A stretch of DNA of 45,847 nt, from assembly GCA_015232575.1 (NCBI GenBank), contig JADFZL010000020.1, forward strand, positions 1-45,847, given 5' to 3'. Below the pieces are notes generated by a model that saw nothing but the letters and a program-made list of their open reading frames with translations, made no database searches and was not told where the DNA came from. The position numbers and the translations under genes are program-made. Of the stretch, positions 40,866 through 45,847 are shown in pieces (the first letter of the stretch is position 1; every line of letters begins with the position of its first letter). The DNA is from Candidatus Rifleibacteriota bacterium (lineage in GTDB: Bacteria > Muiribacteriota > Ozemobacteria > Ozemobacterales > Ozemobacteraceae).

Positions 40866-41113
40866 TATATGCAATCATCCTTTGCAAACTCCTCAAGCTG
40901 TTTTTTGGTGTATCGACGGATTTCTTTTTCATCTTCGGCAGACAAAGAACTTTCGAATGCTTCCCCAAAGGTTGTTTCTTCGATTCCTTTTTGTTTTGTA
41001 ATAATACGAATAGCCTTCATAAGAATATCAGACATTGTGCTTCCTTTTGAAGCTGACAAGATTTTGAGTTCTTTGTGGATTTCATCTGTTAAACGCAAAG
41101 TTAGTGTTTTCAT
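40865..41113 (-). CDS. Ribbon-helix-helix antitoxin of TA pair 1
   Basis: The 82-residue product is read from ATG 41113, which has AGGAGGTTATCC directly upstream; a longer open frame reaches into the GC-rich repeat and is spurious. Met-Lys-Thr-Leu-Thr-Leu-Arg-Leu-Thr-Asp-Glu forms the ribbon, followed by two helices with Ser-Met-Ser-Asp-Ile-Leu. The acidic and basic C-terminus would wrap the PIN toxin. Confidence 0.85.
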   Translation of the reverse strand: MKTLTLRLTDEIHKELKILSASKGSTMSDILMKAIRIITKQKGIEETTFGEAFESSLSAEDEKEIRRYTKKQLEEFAKDDCI

Positions 41114-41185
41114 GGATAACCTCCTGTCTTTTTTCAATATAGCATCATTTAATGAACATGCAAAGTTGTTTTTGGTTTTCTTGTA

Positions 41186-41326
41186 AAGGGGCTTGCCGTG
41201 ACAAGTTCGAAGAAAGATGGACTCCGCGACTGTTCCGATGCGCCCCGGGCGGGCGGGGGGATTTAAATCTTTTGGGCGCCTATCGGTCAGAGCTCTCTGG
41301 CCGAAGCGCTTCAAATAAAAAATCTT
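41186..41326 (+). repeat. 141-bp GC-rich direct repeat, copy A
   Basis: Nearly identical to 43572-43712 in the same orientation, with four mismatches that I can count and no indels. It contains CTTG...CAAG and the stem-loop CGGTCAGAG / CTCTGGCCG within GGGCGCC...GCGC, plus a G-run stretch GGGCGGGCGGGGGG. It starts 73 bp upstream of TA pair 1 and ends 8 bp after the stop of yafQ. It is strikingly GC-rich against AT-rich neighbours. Confidence 0.92.
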
Positions 41327-41333
41327 TTAAAAT

Positions 41334-41600
41334 TTAGAAAAGTTCGGAATGTGAGCCTGTTCTTACAAAGATTATAGAATATAATTCGTATTTGTAAATT
41401 AGAAGCCAATCTGGTTCAATATGACATTCTCGGTGTCCCACCCAATTAGAGCACAGTTGATGATCTTTTAATTTTTGCCCTAATGGTTTTTCCTCGCACA
41501 GGTCCTTCATGACCTTATCTAATTTAGACAAATCCTTTCCGATTTTTTCCATCTTTTTTCGATCTTTTTTGAATTGTACAACTATTTTTGGAGTAAGCAT
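41334..41600 (-). CDS. yafQ: YafQ-family mRNA interferase toxin
   Basis: The 88-residue RelE-fold toxin keeps the complete active-site set known for E. coli YafQ, shifted by three positions: His47, His60, Asp64, Trp65, Arg80, His84 and Phe88 (Cys-His-Ile-Glu-Pro-Asp-Trp-Leu-Leu-Ile-Tyr and Val-Arg-Thr-Gly-Ser-His-Ser-Glu-Leu-Phe). It cleaves mRNA in the translating ribosome. The ATG overlaps the dinJ stop by 1 nt. All residues being intact suggests a live toxin. Confidence 0.93.
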   Translation of the reverse strand: MLTPKIVVQFKKDRKKMEKIGKDLSKLDKVMKDLCEEKPLGQKLKDHQLCSNWVGHRECHIEPDWLLIYKYELYSIIFVRTGSHSELF

Positions 41601-41866
41601 TACTCGTTCTCGTCATTCAGATGTTGCATCATTTTATCAAAAGAATCAAAATTGATAGTCTTGCCCTCATCTGCTTCCTGCATTGCTTTTATGGTGGTTT
41701 TATTTGGTATCTTTACATCAAAAGGTATTCCTTTGTGAAGACGTACTTGAGAATAAAACAATGTTATTGCCTCTGTTGCTGAAAGGCCAAGTTGCTTAAG
41801 AATTGCTGCTACGTCTTCTTTAAGATCGAGTGGTAGCCTAGCGTGAATCATTGTGGTTTTAGACAT
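41600..41866 (-). CDS. dinJ: DinJ/RelB-family antitoxin
   Basis: The 88-residue antitoxin has an N-terminal RHH domain (Ile-His-Ala-Arg-Leu-Pro-Leu-Asp-Leu-Lys-Glu-Asp, Leu-Gly-Leu-Ser-Ala-Thr-Glu-Ala-Ile) and Gly-Ile-Pro-Phe-Asp-Val-Lys-Ile-Pro-Asn typical of DinJ. It starts at ATG behind AAGGAG. It neutralises YafQ and represses its own promoter. Confidence 0.93.
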   Translation of the reverse strand: MSKTTMIHARLPLDLKEDVAAILKQLGLSATEAITLFYSQVRLHKGIPFDVKIPNKTTIKAMQEADEGKTINFDSFDKMMQHLNDENE

Positions 41867-41886
41867 GCTAATTTCTCCTTTTTTTA

Positions 41887-41915
41887 AGTATATCTCAATT
41901 GAGAGACACAGTCAA
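41887..41915 (-). promoter_or_regulatory. dinJ-yafQ promoter with embedded operator
   Basis: On the minus strand: TTGACT (41915-41910), a 17-bp spacer, TATACT (41892-41887). The spacer contains the perfect 12-bp palindrome TCTCAATTGAGA (41893-41904), touching the -10 box, so repressor binding there would block the promoter. This fits the autoregulation known for DinJ-YafQ. Confidence 0.75.
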
Positions 41916-41937
41916 TAACCGTAATACAGCACAGTTA

Positions 41938-42020
41938 AAGGACCAGGAATAAAACAAAAGATGGAATTGAGATAAACGCTGTATAAGCAAGCGTTTTCGT
42001 TACAATATTCCCTAAAAAAG
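41938..42020. repeat. AT-rich flank block, copy A
   Basis: Homologous by eye to 43745-43834 (shared GAATTGAGAT, TGTAT-AGCA-GCG-TTCGTT and CTAAAAAAG segments, with mismatches and small indels). It lies upstream of dinJ, 611 bp from repeat A. The remaining sequence up to 42285 holds nothing I can name, apart from the hairpin at 42231-42261. Confidence 0.6.
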
Positions 42021-42230
42021 ATTTTGAAGCGAAACATAAGGAATGTTGTTTTAAATCAAGGGTTGTTGAGCCCACTGGTGGAATGTATACGAAAAACAAC
42101 AAATTTGAGATGTTTGCTGCAAAAGGGCTTATACAGACTTTGGTGGGCTGATTCAAGCTTGTCAGATTGAACTGGTTGGAGATTTTCGAGAAAAATAAAG
42201 GTTTTCTGAAGAACTGAAACGGCCCAATGA

Positions 42231-42261
42231 GCTGAAATCGACACTTAAGCCGATTTTCAGC
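42231..42261 (-). terminator. Hairpin downstream of TA pair 3
   Basis: GCTGAAATCG pairs with CGATTTTCAGC (one bulged T) around a 10-nt loop, 25 bp beyond the stop of the PIN toxin gene. There is no clear U-run on the minus strand, so it is a stem-type 3' end at best. Confidence 0.4.
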
Positions 42262-42285
42262 CTTTGAAATTTTTAGAGATTGAGA

Positions 42286-42750
42286 TCAGGGCTCAAATAT
42301 CCTAGTGTGTTTTCCTTGTTTTTGTAGATCTTTGGTGTTGGTTTTTGATGTGGTGTCTGAACAAGATATTATTGGTAGTCCATCTATTGCCAGGAAGTGA
42401 TTGTCATTTGTACAAAGAGCCAGGCCATTTCTCATTGCACTGGCGGCTATCCAGATATCGTTTGTCGGAATTGGCTTTCCCTTTGTTTTAAGGGACTTTA
42501 CAATAAGTGCATAGTATTCTGCTGTCTGAAAATCGTGAGACAATATTTCAACGCGAGGAGAATTAACAAATTCATTGAATTCGGTTTTGTTTTTCTTTTC
42601 TCTGTTTCCCAGTGAGAAACCGGAAAATAGCTCTGCAACTACGGTGATATCGATTCCGATAGACTCAACGTTTTGAAAAAGTTCTACAACAGATGGACTT
42701 CCGAGTTTGAAGGCAACGTAAATGTTTGTATCAATAGCGATGTGTTTCAT
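42286..42750 (-). CDS. PIN-domain toxin of TA pair 3 (VapC/FitB type)
   Basis: The 154-residue product overlaps the antitoxin by ATGA. Conserved acids: Asp7 in Ile-Ala-Ile-Asp-Thr-Asn, Glu40 in Val-Val-Ala-Glu-Leu-Phe, Asp in Pro-Thr-Asn-Asp-Ile-Trp-Ile-Ala-Ala, and Cys-Thr-Asn-Asp-Asn-His-Phe. These complete the RNase site of FitB/VapC toxins. A 20-residue polar tail follows the domain. Confidence 0.88.
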   Translation of the reverse strand: MKHIAIDTNIYVAFKLGSPSVVELFQNVESIGIDITVVAELFSGFSLGNREKKNKTEFNEFVNSPRVEILSHDFQTAEYYALIVKSLKTKGKPIPTNDIWIAASAMRNGLALCTNDNHFLAIDGLPIISCSDTTSKTNTKDLQKQGKHTRIFEP

Positions 42751-43004
42751 TTCCAGACGTCCTCATCTATTTGTTCGAACAGACTGGTATTTTCAGTGAA
42801 AGCCTGGGCTTCTTTTTTTGTCCAGTTTCCAGCGAGTTTGTCTAAATCGTGATGCGTTTGAATAGATGGTTTTTTATCGAGTTTTGTTATTCTGCGCAAC
42901 ATCTGAATTAACCATTTATTTACGCTTAGTTCAGACTTTCTGGACATGTCTTTTATAAGTTTACCAAGTTCTTCGTCTACACCCCTGATTGTAAGAGTTT
43001 TCAT
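42747..43004 (-). CDS. Antitoxin of TA pair 3 (RHH/FitA-like)
   Basis: The 85-residue product is read from ATG 43004, six codons inside the open frame, because AAAGGAGAAAATA lies directly before it. Lys-Thr-Leu-Thr-Ile-Arg-Gly-Val-Asp forms the ribbon strand and Ser-Val-Asn-Lys-Trp-Leu the second helix. The C-terminus, rich in Trp and acids, would bind the PIN toxin. Confidence 0.85.
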   Translation of the reverse strand: MKTLTIRGVDEELGKLIKDMSRKSELSVNKWLIQMLRRITKLDKKPSIQTHHDLDKLAGNWTKKEAQAFTENTSLFEQIDEDVWK

Positions 43005-43017
43005 TATTTTCTCCTTT

Positions 43018-43067
43018 TGCATGCAAATTATGCATGCATTATAATACTAAAAAATGAATACATACAA
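43018..43067 (-). promoter_or_regulatory. Promoter and paired operator of TA pair 3
   Basis: Two identical palindromes TGCATGCA (43018-43025 and 43031-43038) lie between the -10 box TATAAT (43043-43038, minus strand) and the antitoxin start; a TTGTAT -35 sits 18 bp further up. Center-to-center spacing is 13 bp. A dimer-of-dimers antitoxin-toxin complex would cover the -10 region and ribosome binding site. Confidence 0.7.
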
Positions 43068-43129
43068 TGTTTGGAAAAAGATTTTGGGGTTTTGTTAACG
43101 GGTAAATGATAAAAAGTGTTTGCTAAAAT

Positions 43130-43571
43130 ACGGTGTTTGGTGGGAAATGCCTGGATGTTGGCCTCTGGGAGCCCCCCAAAATGGGGTTTATTTTGGGGGG
43201 CGGCGGGTGGGGACGCTTCGGCAAGACACGGATAAAAGAAGGACTCGTATTGAAAACGTTGTCACGGGGCGTTTGATGGGTAGATTGCTTGGTGGGGAAT
43301 AGCGTAACACCCGCGCAGGTTTGCATAACATGCCTGTTATGTAAAGCCGACCCTGCCGGGCTCCCGGCAGAGGAGGCCGAGGGGGTGGGTTGGCAAGGGT
43401 AAAGTCTGATAACAAATTGTTATCAGACAGCGGGAAAAGCAAAGCGCGTGCCAACAGGATGTTGGCGCGTGCTTTGCCCTGCGGTTTACCCGGTGCCCGA
43501 GTGTTTTTTACTCGGGCATGCCAACCTGCCCCCGAAGCCTGCGTGGGTGTGGTTCGTCAGAAGAGAGTTCG
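43130..43571. other. GC-rich chain of hairpins without a gene
   Basis: Consecutive inverted repeats: 43171-43201 (12-bp stem of C6A4T against A-T4-G6); 43318-43348 (TTTGCATAACA with its complement, loop TGCC); 43353-43370 (CTGCCGGG / CCCGGCAG); 43404-43428 (GTCTGATAACAA / TTGTTATCAGAC around one base); 43439-43477 (17-bp stem with two G-U pairs); 43494-43518 (9-bp stem, T-rich loop). Open frames through it on both strands are low-complexity and overlap each other, so none is credible. It may be a structured RNA or a recombination site. Confidence 0.6.
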
Positions 43572-43712
43572 AAGGGGCTTGCCGTGACAAGTTCGAAGAA
43601 AGATGGACTCCGCGACTGTTCCGATGCGCCCCGGGCGGGCGGGGGGCTTTAATGCTTTTGGGCGCCTATCGGTCAGAGCTCTCTGGCCGAGGCGCTTCAA
43701 ATAAAAAATCTT
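43572..43712 (+). repeat. 141-bp GC-rich direct repeat, copy B
   Basis: Second copy of the element at 41186-41326, same orientation, 137 of 141 bases equal by my count. The hairpin GGGCGCC...CGGTCAGAG / CTCTGGCCG...GGCGC is complete here. It directly continues the hairpin chain on its left. Confidence 0.92.
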
Positions 43713-43744
43713 GATTGAATTGGATTTGAGGTGTGTTGTACAAG

Positions 43745-43834
43745 AAGGAACGAATAAAAAAATCAAATGACAGATTGAATTGAGATGGACATTGTATGAG
43801 CAGGCGCTTCCGTTCCTCCTTCCGCTAAAAAAAG
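43745..43834. repeat. AT-rich flank block, copy B
   Basis: Counterpart of 41938-42020, here only 32 bp beyond repeat B. Together with copy A it shows that the dinJ-yafQ module is the extra sequence at the other site. Confidence 0.6.
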
Positions 43835-43918
43835 AATAATGGAACTCAAGAAAACCTGAATTGATTGCAAAGGTAGACAAACTGAAGTTTGGCGTATGGT
43901 TTCGTTGGACTTAAACCC

Positions 43919-44851
43919 TTATAAGCCCAAGTTAAAAACTTTCTTCTTTTCTTTATTTAAAATATTAGTTAATATTTTTTCAGCAAAATCAATACGGATT
44001 AAAAAATTCAATTCTTCGGGAATATCAACTATGCGAAAAAACTTATTAACTTTTTTAAAAAATAACAAGTTATTTTGAAAAGAAATGTAATCTTTAATCC
44101 TTGGAATCATATTTGTTTGCTTTTCTTGAAATCTGTCAAAAAAGTTAATCAAGTATAGAAAGTATATATCACCAAAAACTGTTATGCGATATAAATCTGG
44201 AAAAAAAGCATTCTCTTCCTTTCTTCTTACAGCATCAATTAAAGCCCTTTTAATTTTTGCTTTTTCTCCTTCTTTCAAGGAATCTTCCAGAAATAAATTC
44301 TCGATCATTTCAAACAAAGCAAACCAACTATATGTGGAAAAATTATTAAAAACAAAGTGCTTTTTAGGCGACTCCAGTGTTTTTATCAGAATTTGAATTT
44401 TTTCGTTGATCGATTTCTCGCTTTTCAGAAAATCTCTTGTTGCAACAACCTGGTAGAAAAAATCTGATTCTTCACTATTAATTAAAGCAATTGCTTCAGT
44501 AGCAAGAAAAATATTTTTTTTCTCCAGACTTTTTGAAATATAATCTTTACCAAAAAAGCCTATTGCAGGATTTGATTCGTTTTCAAAATATCTTTTTAAA
44601 TATTTTTCGGAAATATCAGAAGAAACAAGCTTATTTTTATTTAATTCATTTAAATATCCATCGAAAGTATCTATCTTAGATAGTCTTTCTTTGATTTGTG
44701 ACAATTTTTCGAGAAAAGCTGAGATTTGATTTAGACTAAAAAAAAATGGGTAAACTTCAACCCTAATAAAGATAAAACTTGCACTTAAGGCAATAAATGA
44801 AATAACGATAAGAAAATACTTGAAAACTTTATTCCCGATTTTTTTTATCAT
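43919..44851 (-). CDS. AT-rich orphan membrane-anchored protein beside Rhs; immunity candidate
   Basis: The 310-residue product has one N-terminal span (about 12-32) and a long, mostly helical, Lys/Glu/Phe-rich body, with no recognised domain. It follows the rhs gene on the same strand after 132 bp and is visibly much more AT-rich than the Rhs core. Genes in this position usually protect against the Rhs tip toxin, but most immunity proteins are smaller and soluble, so the role is only inferred. Confidence 0.6.
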   Translation of the reverse strand: MIKKIGNKVFKYFLIVISFIALSASFIFIRVEVYPFFFSLNQISAFLEKLSQIKERLSKIDTFDGYLNELNKNKLVSSDISEKYLKRYFENESNPAIGFFGKDYISKSLEKKNIFLATEAIALINSEESDFFYQVVATRDFLKSEKSINEKIQILIKTLESPKKHFVFNNFSTYSWFALFEMIENLFLEDSLKEGEKAKIKRALIDAVRRKEENAFFPDLYRITVFGDIYFLYLINFFDRFQEKQTNMIPRIKDYISFQNNLLFFKKVNKFFRIVDIPEELNFLIRIDFAEKILTNILNKEKKKVFNLGL

Positions 44852-44983
44852 TTAATAAAATACCTTGAGAAAGGCTTATTTATAGCCAAGTTCAACAGGA
44901 TTCAAAAGAGATATTTGTTTTGATCTCCTTGCTCCCTTCTTAGCTAGGCAATGCGAGAGCAAAGAGATTAGAGAAAATAATTT

Positions 44984-45847
44984 CTAGTTTTTAGGTTCTA
45001 CCGGATTTCCATCCACATCAATTTTATATAACACTGCTTTTGGGTCCCAAAACATCAATACCAATCTTCTTGTGTGATCTGTTAATTCAGACCCCATTAA
45101 ATCTTTGTTTCGACCAGCTCTTTCAAAAGCTTCGTCCCAAGTATTTAGAGCCTTTCGAAGAGCATAATAATCTTTTGGTTCCCCTGCTTGAACTTTTAAC
45201 CAAACAGAAAAGTTTTTTTTACCAGCATAATCACCAACTTCATAAAAGGTTACTTTAATTTGATAACCTATGACTTGAGTTTCATCACATGGATCAAAAA
45301 ACGTTTTCATTTGGGCCCATCTCACAGCCCTTCCAAAAGGATCAACGAATATCAGTGGATTATTCCCTGCATAATTCCAGAGGTTGTTGCCGCCGCTGAA
45401 ACCAATGGGGTCTTTGGTGATGAATCTGCCGTATCTGGGGGAATAATATCTGTTTCTGTTGAAATACTGCTCTGATACGGGGCTTATGCGTCTACCGGTG
45501 TAGAGATACGGGGTCAGTGCCTTGCCGAAGTGTCTGCCGTAATGCCAGTGATCATGCATGGCGCCGCCGAAGGCGAATTTGCCTTCGAGACGGTCGAGCA
45601 GATCACACAGATCATCTTCTTTGCATGGAGCTACACCGTAACCTTTTTTATCGGGCCACCGAAAGTTGCCCCAGGCGTCGTAGGCGATTTTGCTTATCAG
45701 GTTGCCGTTGCGATTTGTCAGGGCTATTGTGCTGCCTAATGCGTCTTTCAGCATGGAAACGTCGCGGCAGTGATAACGGGTTGCTTCTATGTCGTCTGTT
45801 TGTGGGCCTGAAACGAATTCTCGGTATAGATGCAGTTTCGGTAATTT
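44984..45847 (-). CDS. Rhs-repeat protein, C-terminal part with variable tip (partial)
   Basis: The frame is open to the window edge (31 codons beyond the first ATG), so this is the end of a larger Rhs/YD-repeat protein. The visible 287 residues carry the Rhs core end: Leu-Tyr-Thr-Gly-Arg-Arg, Asn-Arg-Tyr-Tyr-Ser-Pro-Arg-Tyr-Gly-Arg-Phe, Asp-Pro-Ile-Gly-Phe, Tyr-Ala-Gly-Asn-Asn-Pro-Leu and Val-Asp-Pro-Phe-Gly (169-172). After this self-cleavage-type junction come about 115 residues unlike any toxin I recognise, with Tyr/Trp/Lys-rich strands. In Rhs proteins this tip is the delivered toxin. The tip DNA (44984-45331) is more AT-rich than the core. Confidence 0.9.
   Translation of the reverse strand, partial: KLPKLHLYREFVSGPQTDDIEATRYHCRDVSMLKDALGSTIALTNRNGNLISKIAYDAWGNFRWPDKKGYGVAPCKEDDLCDLLDRLEGKFAFGGAMHDHWHYGRHFGKALTPYLYTGRRISPVSEQYFNRNRYYSPRYGRFITKDPIGFSGGNNLWNYAGNNPLIFVDPFGRAVRWAQMKTFFDPCDETQVIGYQIKVTFYEVGDYAGKKNFSVWLKVQAGEPKDYYALRKALNTWDEAFERAGRNKDLMGSELTDHTRRLVLMFWDPKAVLYKIDVDGNPVEPKN

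Noticed and set aside
41938..42156. Minus-strand frames over the AT-rich flank block as a small membrane protein gene
   Set aside because: The translated peptides of copy A and copy B are only loosely alike, and neither has a ribosome binding site. DNA-level homology explains the similarity.
41186..43712. The 141-bp repeats and the CATAAC/GTTATG hairpins as integron attC sites, with TA pairs as gene cassettes
   Set aside because: I looked for the paired RYYYAAC and GTTRRRY core boxes at the repeat ends and in the hairpin chain and found no proper pair. No integron integrase is in the window. An attC covariance search would decide.
43123..43880. Several overlapping reading frames of 60-107 codons in the GC-rich hairpin stretch
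   Set aside because: They exist on both strands, are rich in Arg, Pro and Gly, and have no ribosome binding sites. They are a by-product of GC-rich structured DNA with few stops.
1..45847. tRNA, rRNA or CRISPR arrays
   Set aside because: Reading the intergenic stretches I saw no cloverleaf-type sequence, no rRNA signature and no regularly spaced repeats. A covariance search would be needed to exclude small RNAs.

Overview
The window reads as a chromosome segment of an AT-rich, diderm, flagellated and probably anaerobic bacterium. Evidence: a flagellar P-ring protein (flgI) and a FlgJ-type rod protein, lipoprotein maturation genes (lspA and two lgt), several lipobox proteins, a four-gene minor-pseudopilin cluster, and a ferredoxin-dependent 2-oxoacid oxidoreductase (iorA type). 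Non-ATG starts backed by good ribosome binding sites are frequent. The mix resembles Candidatus Riflebacteria and similar deep lineages, but that is a low-confidence impression made without any search.

Left accessory part (1-9,950). An IS66-type element runs off the left edge; its terminal repeat is at about 205 and its first gene starts at 119. Then come a secreted CBM6-esterase, an SH3b/propeller secreted protein, a DUF3592 membrane protein, an unlisted 57-residue membrane protein, an AbrB antitoxin with a truncated PIN toxin, a broken ankyrin gene, small secreted or membrane proteins, and a TadG-like protein.

Core part (about 10,000-39,000). On the minus strand: a BtuCF-type transporter with no visible ATPase, mltG, an NHL lipoprotein, then an operon rho - TPR/FlgT-like - smpB - amidase - GerMN, preceded by flgI - TPR - flgJ. 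Next are rluD - lgt - lgt - lspA, gspK-J-I-H-like pseudopilins, an ankyrin lipoprotein and a WecA-like/TagA fusion. After two plus-strand genes (a secreted orphan with its own promoter, leader hairpin and terminator, and a Tat-exported aldo/keto reductase) comes a minus-strand operon of metV-like, metF-like, iorA and a membrane protein joined by 4-nt overlaps, then an amidohydrolase. A dispersed imperfect palindrome (core about 65 bp, some copies inside 100-145 bp units with outer inverted repeats) sits between genes only in this core.

Right accessory part (about 40,000-45,847). Three minus-strand toxin-antitoxin pairs (RHH/PIN, dinJ-yafQ, RHH-like/PIN), a 141-bp GC-rich direct repeat present twice, about 450 bp of consecutive GC-rich hairpins without a gene, and an Rhs C-terminus with a variable tip followed by a very AT-rich orphan gene. 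The dinJ-yafQ pair lies between two sequence blocks that are nearly adjacent 2.4 kb away, which looks like an occupied and an empty site of a cassette-type element. This is the most novel-looking structure in the window. No rRNA, tRNA or CRISPR array was found.
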